Source of the DNA: JAMOAW01 sp039908535
GTDB taxonomy: Bacteria > Pseudomonadota > Magnetococcia > Magnetococcales > JADFZT01
Length of the DNA stretch: 64,000 bases
Reading direction: 5' to 3'
NCBI GenBank assembly: GCA_039908535.1
Contig: JAMOAW010000006.1
Location: forward strand, 1-64,000
Shown here: in pieces, positions 34,195 through 42,990 of the stretch
How positions within the stretch are numbered: position 1 is the stretch's first letter
How the letters are laid out: every line of letters begins with the position of its first letter
The notes under the pieces: generated by a model
The model's database searches: none
The model's input: only the letters and a program-made list of their open reading frames with translations
Told to the model about the DNA's origin: nothing
Program-made: the position numbers and the translations under genes

Positions 34195-35943
34195 GTGACC
34201 AGCCAGACCAAAATGTATCTTTTGACCGCCGCCGCCATTGTTTTGGTGGTTGGACTTGTCGTTGGAGCTTATTTTATCGGAGTAAAAAAGGGTTCTGTTC
34301 CCATATCTGATTCCAATACCAACAACCCACCCACGGCGCGCTCTACGCAACCGATTCCCAATGCAGCTCCCCCTCCACCTCAGAGTGCTGGGGGGTCTGA
34401 ACTTAGACAGGTTGGCAAAATTCCACCTGGAGCCGTTGCCCCAGCCAATCATCCCCCCATTCCAACGGGACCGCAACGCGACTCAATATCGACCGAGGGC
34501 GTCTCGGCCGATAAACCGCGGGCGGGCGTCAAGTTTGTCCATTTTCGGGTGGGCAACCGCAATGTCAAAGATATGCTAGCCGATGGTCGATATGTATGGG
34601 TTGGCACCTCTGGTGGGGTAATTCGCTACGATACCCAAAGCGATGATTATAAATTATTTGATGTCCGCAACGGCAGCCTTCTCGCCAATGGGGTGTTTCA
34701 TGTGGGCCGTTTGGGCCAAGATAAAATTTCGGTTGGAACCTATGGCGGCGGCTGGTCAATCTATGATCAAACCGCAGACAAATGGAGCTCTTTCAACATT
34801 CCAGATGGTTTGGCAGATGCCTTTGTCTATGATGTCCTTGAGTTGAAAAATGGGGATGTTTGGGTGGCAACTTGGTCGGGTGCCAACCGAATTCGCGGTG
34901 GACAGATGAAAGATCGCAGCAAATGGGATACCTTTACCGTTGAAAACACCCAAGGTGGTTTACCCAATAACTGGGTTTATGGCTTGGCAGAGGGAAAAAA
35001 TGGAGAAGTCTGGCTGGCCACCGAAGGGGGCTTGGCCCGTTTTAAAGAGGATAAATGGCAACATTGGAACCACGACGATGGTTTGGGTATGACCTATGAA
35101 AAGGTCAAAGAGCAAAACCAATTCATGAACGATCCCGGCTTGAGTTCCAGCCACCACGCCCGCCAAAAAGAGGAGCAAGGGTTGTCCAAGGTGACCACCG
35201 CCTACAACCCCAATTATATCATCTCATTACAAGTCGATCCCCAGGGCAATGTTTGGTGTGGCACCTGGGGGGGGGGATTGGCGCGCTTTGATGGGCAAAA
35301 GTGGGTCAATTTTAGTATGAGTGACGGGCTGCCTTCGAATTATATTTTTATGCTGCATCAAGATCAACAACATCGCCTCTGGCTGGGCACCTCCAAGGGA
35401 TTGGCCCGCATGGATGGCGCGCAGTTTAAAGTTTTAACCACCCAAGACGGACTCTTTTCCAATAATGTCTTTTCCATGTCTTTTGCCGAAGATGGCAGCA
35501 TGTGGGTGGGAAGCTATGGCGGGGTAGCGCGGATTTTTCCAGAAACAAAAACCGAAACAGGAACTTCTCCAGCGGCTCCTAGCACACCAACAGAGGCCGC
35601 GCCTGTAACTACTCCTAGCGCACCAACAGAGGCCGCAGCACCGGCAGAAAGCGCACCAACAGAGGCCGCGCCTGTAACTACTCCTAGCGCACCAACAGAG
35701 GCTGCAGCACCGGCAGAAAGCGCACCAACAGAGGCCGCGCCTGTAACTACTCCTAGCGCACTAACAGAGGCTGCGCCTGTAACTACTCCTAGCGCACCAA
35801 CAGAGGCTGCAGCACCGATGGCAAGCACACCAACAGAGGCTGCAGCACCGACGGCAAGCACACCAACAGAGGCTGCAGCACCGACGGCAAGCACACCAAC
35901 AGAGGCCGCGCCAGTGGATGGCACACCAACCAAAGAGAACTAA
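34195..35943 (+). CDS. Membrane-anchored beta-propeller protein with repetitive tail
   Basis: The protein has 582 residues, starting at GTG 34195 after AGGAG. It has a membrane helix (about 7-28), a Pro/Ser linker (about 40-100), a Reg_prop propeller (about 110-445; WVGTSGGVIRYD, VWVATWSGAN, VWLATEGGLARF, VWCGTWGGGLARF, LWLGTSKGLARM, MWVGSYGGVARI) and a 130-residue Ala/Pro/Thr/Glu-rich repetitive tail. It is a paralogue of the preceding lipoprotein. The tail is likely unstructured and periplasmic, perhaps spanning peptidoglycan. Confidence 0.85.
   Translation: MTSQTKMYLLTAAAIVLVVGLVVGAYFIGVKKGSVPISDSNTNNPPTARSTQPIPNAAPPPPQSAGGSELRQVGKIPPGAVAPANHPPIPTGPQRDSISTEGVSADKPRAGVKFVHFRVGNRNVKDMLADGRYVWVGTSGGVIRYDTQSDDYKLFDVRNGSLLANGVFHVGRLGQDKISVGTYGGGWSIYDQTADKWSSFNIPDGLADAFVYDVLELKNGDVWVATWSGANRIRGGQMKDRSKWDTFTVENTQGGLPNNWVYGLAEGKNGEVWLATEGGLARFKEDKWQHWNHDDGLGMTYEKVKEQNQFMNDPGLSSSHHARQKEEQGLSKVTTAYNPNYIISLQVDPQGNVWCGTWGGGLARFDGQKWVNFSMSDGLPSNYIFMLHQDQQHRLWLGTSKGLARMDGAQFKVLTTQDGLFSNNVFSMSFAEDGSMWVGSYGGVARIFPETKTETGTSPAAPSTPTEAAPVTTPSAPTEAAAPAESAPTEAAPVTTPSAPTEAAAPAESAPTEAAPVTTPSALTEAAPVTTPSAPTEAAAPMASTPTEAAAPTASTPTEAAAPTASTPTEAAPVDGTPTKEN
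35576..35925 (+). repeat. Low-complexity coding repeats (Ala/Pro/Thr/Glu)
   Basis: Units such as GCACCAACAGAGGCCGC and ACTACTCCTAGC recur about a dozen times and encode PTEAAAP-type repeats at the C-terminus of the propeller protein. Confidence 0.9.
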
Positions 35944-35961
35944 ATAGACCTTATAAATTAA

Positions 35962-36025
35962 GACGTTGGGGGGCGGATCTTCTCTGCAACAACCGGACGC
36001 CCCCCGACTCCCCTACTTTTTTTGG
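35962..36025 (+). repeat. Diverged, truncated palindromic repeat
   Basis: GACGTTGGGGGGCGG pairs loosely with CCGGACGCCCCCCGAC and is followed by CTCCCCTACTTTTTTT, so it could end the propeller operon. Beyond it, 36026-36330 has no convincing gene. Confidence 0.6.
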
Positions 36026-36330
36026 CTCTTCCGTTTTTTGCGTACTTGGGGGAATGACAGAGGGGGAATGGAGGCACGCGATGACTACCCAATCAATGCC
36101 AACGTGGCATCATGAAGAGTCATTATTTTCAGTTTAAAAAACTCCATCTCAATGTAACCATACGCCTTCCTTTGCATCAATCCAAGACACAGTTTTTTTG
36201 CGATTTTTTAAAAAATCGCATGCTCATGAGAGATCTGCCTGATATGGCTAGTTTTGACCATCCAGTGATAGTGCCTGACATGTTCAGAATGTAACTATTC
36301 ACCACCCCCTCGGAAATATCCGAATGAGCA

Positions 36331-36487
36331 CATAATGCCCTCCGGGCAAAAAAAAAAATCAAAGGCCAAACCCTGGGGGATGAATCCCCCAGACCCCCTC
36401 TTTTTTTTAAGTATCAAAAAAAAGGGTGGGGGGATTGGGGGGCGGTTCTGTGCCCCCCAAGGTCTTGATTTATGTTTTTCTGATACC
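36331..36487 (-). repeat. Type A palindromic intergenic repeat, reverse orientation
   Basis: On the minus strand this has the full order: left arm AAATCAAGACCTTGGGGGGC, the first hairpin with loop ACAGAA, the A/T-rich centre, CTGGGGGATTCATCCCCCAG, and the outer GCCCGGAGGGCATTATG. Confidence 0.9.
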
Positions 36488-36576
36488 TATAGGTTAAAAT
36501 CGCCAAAACACTTTTCGACCATAGAAAGTTCATGTATCATAGATGTTTCGTTCATCTCTTCCATTTTTCTTGGCCA

Positions 36577-38859
36577 ATGATCTCTACATATAAAATGACC
36601 TCTCTATTTATGCGTTTTTTTATAGGCGCATGCCTCTGCTTTTTTTTACCCATCGACCTTTTTGCTCACGGTCCAGGCCGGTCTGTTCGATTGGAAACCG
36701 GTTATTGCGGTATACATCCCGACTCTTTAGAACGCACGTTAAGTTTAACAGCTGAACAGAAAAAAACCGAATTACCCTTTTGTCTACGTTTAATTAACCT
36801 GGAAGCGTTCCCGTTGGCGGTTCGGCTACGGGTTTTGCCTGGAACCACACTTGCGGATGGCATGGATGTTTGCTCCTTGATACCCGACGGCGAAGAAAAA
36901 TATTATCAGGGGGTGTTTAAAAAAGAGGATCAAACATGCAAAGAACTCTCCTTGGTGTTGGAAGCTGGCGCAACACAAAATATTTCCGGTCAATGGTCTT
37001 ATCACCCCCCTAACCCAGATCCCTCTGGAGAGGGGCGTATGGTGCGTTGTCTGTTTGTCGATGGTCTCCCCCTTGACATCAATGGAGATCTCCACCAAAG
37101 CGGCGTTCATATCAAAGGTCAACGCAAGTTACATATGACCCGAATAGTTGGCAATCTGACCCATATAACCGATGCCACTCCTCCCAAAACAGATGCAGAG
37201 ATTTGTAACCCAGTACCCCCCCTTTTATCCCGTCTTGAGGCAGAACAAAAACAAAAATCGTTACAAAATTCAAGTATGATGCCACCCATGGTTCCCACAA
37301 CAATAGCCAAAAAAGAGATGACCCATCCCGGGTTACCGATGCCCTGGTTGTGGTGTGCCGGGGTTGGTTTGGCTTTGGTGGCTCTTTGGGGGAGTGTCAG
37401 ACCTTTACCACAAAAAACGGAATCCATGACAATCCCCATGACCCGCTTACCCATTTTAGGCGGATTGACACGTCTGTTTATGAAAACCCCTTGGCCATTT
37501 ATTGTATTAAAAATCATCGCTGTCCTGTTATTTATTGAGGTCATCTGGACCGGTTGGGCGGGCACACAACAGGCTGGACAAAATTTAGCAACCGTACTGG
37601 TATGGAATTATTGGTGGCCGTTGGTGATCATTTCGGTGTTGCTGGTGGGAACGGGTTGGTGTGCCATCTGCCCCTGGGATACCTTGGCTACGGCATTGGT
37701 CTGGACACGCCTGTTTCGCTCCCCCAAAGGGTTTATCGGATTGACTTGGAAAGTGCCAGGATGGTTACGCAATATCTATCCCGCCCTGTTTTTGTTGCTG
37801 GGATTGACTTGGATAGAGCTGGGGGGAGAGGCCACACGATACCCTTGGTTGACCGCCAGTATGGCCTTGATCCTCCTGGGGTTGGCCATTCTCTCCTTGT
37901 TAGTGTTTGAACGCAAAGCCTTTTGTCGCTATTTTTGTCCGGTTGGTCGAACATTAGGAGCTTATGCCCGCCTCTCCCCTGTCGCAATCCGTCCTCTGGA
38001 GCAACATCGTTGCGATGCTTGTACGCGTTTGGCCTGTTTTCATGGCACACCACAAGCCTCTTCCTGTCCTACCCATTTGACGATAGGGCGATTTTCACAA
38101 AATACCTATTGCATCTCTTGCGGACATTGCATCTTTTCATGCCCGGAAAAAAATGTCACTTGGCATCTGCGCAGCATGGGAGAAGAGGCGGCCATGGTAA
38201 GCCGTCCAGCATGGGATGGGGCTTGGTTTATGCTGGTTTTACTTGGATTAACTCTATTTCATGGCTTTTCCATGACCGCAAATTGGGAAATTTTTTTAAC
38301 CTCCATCGCTTTAACAATCGGCGAACGAGGCTCCTTAGGCATAAGCTTTGCCTTGGGCATGGGAATTCTCATCCTGATGCCCATTGGGCTTTATGGGTTG
38401 ACTGTGCATGTTATGAGAAAAAATTGGAACCCCGGGGGAGGATACCGTACCCGTTTCGCCACCTTGGCTTTCGCCACCCTGCCCTTGGCGTTTGTCTATC
38501 ACCTATCACACAATCTGGCCCATATATTTCGAGAATCCACCGATCTATGGCCTCTGTTATGGAATCCGTTGGGCCATCAAATGGCAGGAATGAACCACAT
38601 GGCCATGATGATGAACCACATGACCATGATGAACCACATGCAAAGCCTCTCCATTGCAAGCATGGGGATGTATACGGTGCAAACCGTTTTGGTGGTCTTG
38701 GGAGGCTATCTCTCAATGCGCATTGTGCGGTTTCGGGTTGGAATGGGTTTGGCACAAGAGCAAAAAGGTTGGCAAATTTGGCCCATGACGCTCTTTGGAC
38801 TGAGCATCTCCAGTGTCAGTTTATGGTTGCTCTCCCAAGAGATGGTGATGCGATTTTAG
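36577..38859 (+). CDS. NapH-like polytopic 4Fe-4S membrane protein with N-terminal extracytoplasmic domain
   Basis: The protein has 760 residues from the ATG at 36577; starts at 36532, 36595 or 36610 are also possible, none with a clear ribosome site. After a signal/membrane helix comes an extracytoplasmic domain (about 30-260, with several Cys). It is followed by a NapH/NosR-type membrane region with CAICPWD and CRYFCPVGR (the paired CxxxCP motifs), a cytoplasmic ferredoxin motif CISCGHCIFSCP, and further helices. A Met/His-rich stretch (MNHMAMMMNHM and on, about 670-690) could bind copper or heme metal. It is a paralogue of the protein at 61409. It probably moves electrons between quinone and periplasmic redox proteins. 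Confidence 0.8.
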   Translation: MISTYKMTSLFMRFFIGACLCFFLPIDLFAHGPGRSVRLETGYCGIHPDSLERTLSLTAEQKKTELPFCLRLINLEAFPLAVRLRVLPGTTLADGMDVCSLIPDGEEKYYQGVFKKEDQTCKELSLVLEAGATQNISGQWSYHPPNPDPSGEGRMVRCLFVDGLPLDINGDLHQSGVHIKGQRKLHMTRIVGNLTHITDATPPKTDAEICNPVPPLLSRLEAEQKQKSLQNSSMMPPMVPTTIAKKEMTHPGLPMPWLWCAGVGLALVALWGSVRPLPQKTESMTIPMTRLPILGGLTRLFMKTPWPFIVLKIIAVLLFIEVIWTGWAGTQQAGQNLATVLVWNYWWPLVIISVLLVGTGWCAICPWDTLATALVWTRLFRSPKGFIGLTWKVPGWLRNIYPALFLLLGLTWIELGGEATRYPWLTASMALILLGLAILSLLVFERKAFCRYFCPVGRTLGAYARLSPVAIRPLEQHRCDACTRLACFHGTPQASSCPTHLTIGRFSQNTYCISCGHCIFSCPEKNVTWHLRSMGEEAAMVSRPAWDGAWFMLVLLGLTLFHGFSMTANWEIFLTSIALTIGERGSLGISFALGMGILILMPIGLYGLTVHVMRKNWNPGGGYRTRFATLAFATLPLAFVYHLSHNLAHIFRESTDLWPLLWNPLGHQMAGMNHMAMMMNHMTMMNHMQSLSIASMGMYTVQTVLVVLGGYLSMRIVRFRVGMGLAQEQKGWQIWPMTLFGLSISSVSLWLLSQEMVMRF

Positions 38860-38879
38860 TTGGTTTTCAATACGATTAT

Positions 38880-39680
38880 TTACAAATCATGGCAGGTCAT
38901 GCACAGGCCAGAATCGTCGTTAGAACGCACCAACGCGCCATGTTTTTCGCTATATCCTTGATGACAAGAGATGCACCCAACCTTACCATCGGGCAAGACG
39001 ACTTCGGTTGGTATTTGGTTGAGCGGACGATAGCCACCAAAACTGGTTGCCTTTTCATATTCAACACCAATGGGGTGGCTACCTGCGCCCTCCTCATGTT
39101 TGACCAAACCGGCACTCATTTTTATTTTGATGGCCGCAGTGTCATCGTCGTGGCAGCCGACACATTGCAAAGAGAAAGAATCCAGGTTATCCCATTTTTC
39201 CTCTGTGGTCTCACTTCGGGCATCCAGGTGACCAGAATTAACCATAGAGGCCCCACGATCGGGCATTTGATCAAAAAATGTCTCCGTATGGCAGGAAAGA
39301 CAAAAAGGGAGGCCTTTTGTCTGACTTCGCATTAAACCGGGGGTGTTGGCGTGAATGAGATGACAAGAAGAACAGGTCATGTCGCCTTTCCAGTCCAAAG
39401 GAAACTCTTTTGGCAGCTCATGACGAGGTGAAAAACCAGAGGGATGACTTAAACGAATGGCATCTGGATGACAAGTGCTGCACAATTTTTCTTGGCTAGC
39501 CAACAACATAGAGCTGTTTTTGCCGTCCACTTTTTCAGCCAAATGACAATCGGTGCAATCGGCATCAAGAAGGTGTCCTTTTTTAGTAGCCGAGCTGTTA
39601 AAAACGACACCAATCAAAATGGCCAACGCAACCGGTACAATCATTCGGTATATGATGACCAAATGGCTTGATATCCACAC
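38880..39680 (-). CDS. Membrane-anchored heptaheme cytochrome c
   Basis: The protein has 266 residues with one N-terminal membrane helix or signal anchor (about 5-28) and seven CxxCH sites in order: CTDCH, CSTCH, CSSCH, CLSCH, CVGCH, CISCH, CMTCH. The spacing is like the doubled-CXXCH multiheme families. The GTG at 39680 follows a G-rich stretch; an ATG at 39644 is a possible alternative. It is convergent with the NapH-like gene (20 bases between stops), a likely redox partner. Confidence 0.88.
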   Translation of the reverse strand: MWISSHLVIIYRMIVPVALAILIGVVFNSSATKKGHLLDADCTDCHLAEKVDGKNSSMLLASQEKLCSTCHPDAIRLSHPSGFSPRHELPKEFPLDWKGDMTCSSCHLIHANTPGLMRSQTKGLPFCLSCHTETFFDQMPDRGASMVNSGHLDARSETTEEKWDNLDSFSLQCVGCHDDDTAAIKIKMSAGLVKHEEGAGSHPIGVEYEKATSFGGYRPLNQIPTEVVLPDGKVGCISCHQGYSEKHGALVRSNDDSGLCMTCHDL

Positions 39681-39865
39681 AGTGGTTTACCCCCAAAAAA
39701 AAGTTGGAGCAATGGCAAAGCCATTTCCCAAAAAAAAAAATTCCTCAATGATGGGTTAATTATGACACAATATTATTTTTTTAGGTAGATGGCAATCTTA
39801 ATGCCAAAAATTTTTATTTATCTCTTTTGATATTGATCCACAATTGCAAGGCGAATATGAGCAAA

Positions 39866-40046
39866 GATAAAACCCTGGGGTATGAATCCCTCAGATCCCC
39901 TCTTTTTTATGTATCGGAAAAATAAAAATCAAGACCTTGGGGGGCGGAGAACCGCCCCCCAACTCCCCCCACCCTTTTTTTTAAATCTTAAAAAAAAAGA
40001 GGGGGTCTGGGGGATTCATCCCCCAGGGTTTTGATTTTTATTTCCT
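39866..40046 (+). repeat. Type A palindromic repeat: partial inverted copy followed by a full copy
   Basis: Bases 39866-39910 read like the right arm of the repeat in reverse (AAAACCCTGGGGTATGAATC, then CCCCTCTTTTTT). A complete copy begins directly after with TGTATCGGAAAAATAAAAAT. The rest of the gap (39681-39865 and 40047-40196) is A/T-rich with no other feature. Confidence 0.85.
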
Positions 40047-40196
40047 CAACCGATCCCATGCTGAATCGTAAATTTTTTAAATCCAGACCATCAAAATAAT
40101 TCATGATAAATTCTTTGATTTATATTGATGAAACCTACGTTTAGCCTATAATTGGGAATTTCAAAAGCATTAACTTTTTACCATGGAGTGACATAT

Positions 40197-40358
40197 ATGG
40201 CTACCCCTGCAAAAAAACCCGCTGCTGCCGCTGCTAAACCAGCCCCTGCCGCTAAACCAGCCCCTGCCGCCAACCAAAAGTCCACCGCTCGCCCTGCGGC
40301 AGCGGCTGCGAAGCCTGCGGCTACTGGCAAATCTCAAGCTGGTGCGAGAAAGCGTTAA
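40197..40358 (+). CDS. Ala/Lys/Pro-rich small basic protein
   Basis: The product has 53 residues composed mainly of Ala, Lys and Pro in PAAAAAKPA-type repeats, ending in AGARKR. GGAG nine bases before the ATG and a strong terminator after it indicate a real, separately expressed gene. The composition resembles histone H1-like C-terminal tails, so nucleic-acid binding is plausible; no folded domain is visible. Confidence 0.7.
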   Translation: MATPAKKPAAAAAKPAPAAKPAPAANQKSTARPAAAAAKPAATGKSQAGARKR

Positions 40359-40402
40359 TTTTTACGCGCAATCCATAATTAGGTAAGTCAACGGCAAAAA
40401 AA

Positions 40403-40436
40403 ACGGCCTTCAGGGAGACCTGAAAGCCGTTTTTTT
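40403..40436. terminator. Bidirectional terminator
   Basis: ACGGCCTTCAGG-GAGA-CCTGAAAGCCGT is a 12-bp stem with one mismatch, preceded by an A run (40396-40402) and followed by a T run (40431-40436). It serves the small basic protein gene and the convergent hemerythrin gene. Confidence 0.9.
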
Positions 40437-40453
40437 GATAGAAGCATTCATAC

Positions 40454-41416
40454 CTAAATATAACTCTTATATTTGGAATCGGATCTTGTTGTATGTTGAA
40501 GAAACCACTCCACAAGAAAAAATTTCAAATCGACTGTGAACAAAATATTACGCTCCTTTAAAAGTTGTTTCTTCAACTCTTCTAACTTGGAGATCAATTT
40601 TTGATGTTCTTCGATATGTCCATTTAATAATGGATATTGATGTTGCTTTAAAATATTTTCTTCATGTTTAAAATGAGTTAAACAATACTGCGTAAGAAAA
40701 TCAAGTATGTGATCCACTTTTTTCCAATCAGCGTTTTCTGGTTTTCTAACCTGAATATTTTCAACAAATTTATGAAAATTTAAAATTTGATCCAACAGTT
40801 GTCTATGTTCATGATCAATATGGGTATTTCCTGTAACCACCAGACGTTTTAAAAGTTGATCACGAAAGATGCTTCCACTTGTTTGGCTCTCCTTGGATTC
40901 ATTAAGAGGGGGAACGACGGTTTTGCAAACAGCAGGAGAGAGGGATTGACCCAAAAAGGCTTTGGAATAACGCGTGTCCATCTGATTGATATGATCAAAT
41001 AGCCATCCCATAACCAAATGCAAAAGATCAATCACATAAGAGACCGATTTTTGATGAATTTTTTCTTCTAATTCGAGCAAGGCCTGGACAAATTTTTGAT
41101 GGGCACGGCGATGAATGTCCAGTTCAGTAAACTGATTTTTTTCCATAAAAACCTCTTCGGACCGAAAATGACGACCTGCATATTGTTTCAAATGGTCCAA
41201 AGTGGCTGTCAATGCCTTTATATCGCCTGGTTCTGGCGCATGCATTTGTAATTTTTTGACATGGGCGTAGACTTCAATAATAATCTCAAGCAGCCCCTCA
41301 TGTTCTAGTTGAAATTGAGGAACGGCTATGTTGCGCAATCTCTTAAAAAGATTTTTGCGAAAATCTTCAATGGCGGTATCTTGGAATAGTTTTAAATCGA
41401 TTTTGTCCACAGACAT
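40454..41416 (-). CDS. Double-domain bacteriohemerythrin
   Basis: From the ATG at 41416 (GGGGAGAG six bases upstream) the protein has 320 residues with two hemerythrin four-helix domains. Domain 1 (about 25-150) shows LEHEG, HFRSEEVFM, HRRAHQKF and DHINQMDTRYSKAF. Domain 2 (about 190-320) shows HIDHEHRQL, HFKHEENIL, HIEEHQKLI and LQHTTRSDSKY. Each has close to the full set of His/Glu/Asp ligands for a di-iron O2-binding site. It may store, sense or deliver oxygen. Tandem fusion of two domains is uncommon. Confidence 0.88.
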   Translation of the reverse strand: MSVDKIDLKLFQDTAIEDFRKNLFKRLRNIAVPQFQLEHEGLLEIIIEVYAHVKKLQMHAPEPGDIKALTATLDHLKQYAGRHFRSEEVFMEKNQFTELDIHRRAHQKFVQALLELEEKIHQKSVSYVIDLLHLVMGWLFDHINQMDTRYSKAFLGQSLSPAVCKTVVPPLNESKESQTSGSIFRDQLLKRLVVTGNTHIDHEHRQLLDQILNFHKFVENIQVRKPENADWKKVDHILDFLTQYCLTHFKHEENILKQHQYPLLNGHIEEHQKLISKLEELKKQLLKERNILFTVDLKFFLVEWFLQHTTRSDSKYKSYI

Positions 41417-41538
41417 GCCACTCTCCCCATACAAAAGGAATAAAAAATTTAAATTTTACATAGTTTGCATTCTATATAATCGCATTATTTTTCGATAAAA
41501 TCAACCTTGATTTTTCCTTCGAAAGGATAGCTACCATC

Positions 41539-41562
41539 ATGATGACTTGTTTATCACTATGA
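41539..41562 (+). CDS. Possible 7-residue leader peptide coupled to the HisF-like gene
   Basis: AAAGGA (41522-41527) lies 11 bases before ATG 41539. The short frame encodes MMTCLSL and its TGA overlaps the ATG of the HisF-like gene (CTATGA). The HisF-like ATG itself has no ribosome site nearby, so ribosomes may reach it by termination-reinitiation. The alternative is that the leader is chance. Confidence 0.4.
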   Translation: MMTCLSL

Positions 41563-42344
41563 ACACGGTTCGTTTTATTGCTCGATTGGATGTCAAAGCC
41601 CCTTATTTGGTCAAAGGAGTGCAATTAGAGGGCTTGCGACAACTAGGAGATCCACATCGATTTGCCTGTGATTATTATGAACAGGGCATTGATGAAATTC
41701 TCTATATGGATATCGTCGCCAGCCTTTACGATCGCTCCAATATTTTGGATTTAGTGGAAAAAACCACTCAAAATGTTTTCGTCCCTTTAACGGTAGGAGG
41801 CGGGCTTCGTACCGTGGCGGATGTCGCACGTGCGTTACAATCAGGTGCAGACAAAGTGGCCATTAATACAGCGGCCATCAAACGACCAGAATTGATTACT
41901 GAAGTAGCCAACCATTTTGGTTCTCAATGTATGGTGGTCTCCATAGAGGCCAAACGCAACACCGATTCCACTGGTTGGCAGGCCTATTATGACAATGGTC
42001 GGGAACCTACAGGCAAAGATGTCGTAGCCTGGGCCAAGCAGGCCGCCGACTTGGGTGCTGGAGAAATTCTTTTAACCAGTGTCGATCGCGAGGGATTGGG
42101 CAAAGGGATGGATGTGGCGTTGGTGGCTGCGGTAACCGAACAGCTCTCTATTCCAGTAATCGCTTCTGGTGGGGTGGGTCGGGTAGAAGATGTTTTTACG
42201 GTGATTGAACAAGCTCATGTCCAAGCGGTGGCCATGGCGCATGTGTTGCATTATGGCAAAATAGAATTGGAAAATTTACGACGACGTGCCAAAGAACGAG
42301 GAATCTCTGTCCGGCAATGGCAAGAGATCAACGAGGCATCATGA
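41559..42344 (+). CDS. hisF2: HisF-family cyclase subunit paralogue (sugar amidotransferase system)
   Basis: The protein has 261 residues and the HisF TIM-barrel pattern: RFIARLDVKAPYLVKGV (catalytic Asp position kept), VPLTVGGGLRTV, DKVAINTAA, EILLTSVDREG and IPVIASGGVG. The usual opening IIPCLDVKDG is altered, as in paralogues that work with HisH-type glutaminase and an N-acetyl sugar amidotransferase in modified-sugar synthesis. No other his genes are nearby. ATGA overlap with the HisH-like gene. Histidine biosynthesis is possible but less likely in this setting. Confidence 0.8.
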   Translation: MNTVRFIARLDVKAPYLVKGVQLEGLRQLGDPHRFACDYYEQGIDEILYMDIVASLYDRSNILDLVEKTTQNVFVPLTVGGGLRTVADVARALQSGADKVAINTAAIKRPELITEVANHFGSQCMVVSIEAKRNTDSTGWQAYYDNGREPTGKDVVAWAKQAADLGAGEILLTSVDREGLGKGMDVALVAAVTEQLSIPVIASGGVGRVEDVFTVIEQAHVQAVAMAHVLHYGKIELENLRRRAKERGISVRQWQEINEAS

Positions 42345-42985
42345 ACAACAAGGTCACAATCATTGATTATGGTGCTGGCAATTTATTAAGTGTTCGCCGA
42401 GCCTTCGAACATTTCGGTGCCCAGGTAACCATAGCCGATACGCATAGTGCCATTGATGCCGCCGATCGCTTGGTCTTGCCAGGAGTTGGAGCCTTTGGCA
42501 AAGGGATGGAACAGTTGCAAAAACGACGATTGATCTGGGCCATTCAAGGGTTTGCCACTCTCGGACGTCCGCTGCTTGGTATTTGTCTCGGAATGCAAAT
42601 GTTGTTGGAAGAGAGTGAAGAGTTTGGCACTCATGCTGGTCTTGGCTTGATTCCTGGACGGGTGGTCGCGCTACCAAAACAAGATAAAGAGGGAAAACCC
42701 CTCTGTATTCCGCACATCGGTTGGAATGGGGTACTACCGCTGCACACTTTGTCCGATTGGCAAAAAACAGCTCTTGAAGGAACAAAAGAGGGAGAAAACT
42801 TTTATTTTGTTCACTCTTTTCAAGCGCAACCAACAGATCCAACGCATGGTTTGGCCCATTGCCTATATGGTGGCTTGCCGGTTTGTGCCGTGATCCATCG
42901 CGATAATTTAACGGGATGTCAATTCCATCCAGAAAAAAGTGGTAAAAGTGGTTTGCGCGTCATTCAAAAATTTTTACAAAGCTAG
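42341..42985 (+). CDS. hisH2: HisH-family glutamine amidotransferase paralogue
   Basis: The protein has 214 residues and is a class I glutaminase: GICLGMQ at residues 80-86 carries the catalytic Cys82, and FHPEKSGKSG near 197 carries the His/Glu pair. DYGAGNLLSV opens it as in HisH. It supplies ammonia to the HisF-like partner, with which it overlaps by four bases. The ATG at 42341 has AACGAGG a few bases upstream. In nonulosonic or acetamidino sugar pathways this pair feeds ammonia to the amidotransferase encoded convergently at 43149. Confidence 0.85.
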   Translation: MNNKVTIIDYGAGNLLSVRRAFEHFGAQVTIADTHSAIDAADRLVLPGVGAFGKGMEQLQKRRLIWAIQGFATLGRPLLGICLGMQMLLEESEEFGTHAGLGLIPGRVVALPKQDKEGKPLCIPHIGWNGVLPLHTLSDWQKTALEGTKEGENFYFVHSFQAQPTDPTHGLAHCLYGGLPVCAVIHRDNLTGCQFHPEKSGKSGLRVIQKFLQS

Positions 42986-42990
42986 ATATA

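Noticed and set aside
36112..36294. 60-residue frame in the gap before the NapH-like gene
   Set aside because: No ribosome site or motif; it sits in A/T-rich intergenic sequence between repeat copies.
37923..39335. 470-residue plus-strand frame
   Set aside because: It covers the end of the NapH-like gene and the antisense of the heptaheme cytochrome; both of those have clear family motifs and this product has none.
42360..42842. 160-residue minus-strand frame over the HisH-like gene
   Set aside because: It is the antisense shadow of a gene with an intact glutaminase triad and has no recognisable content.
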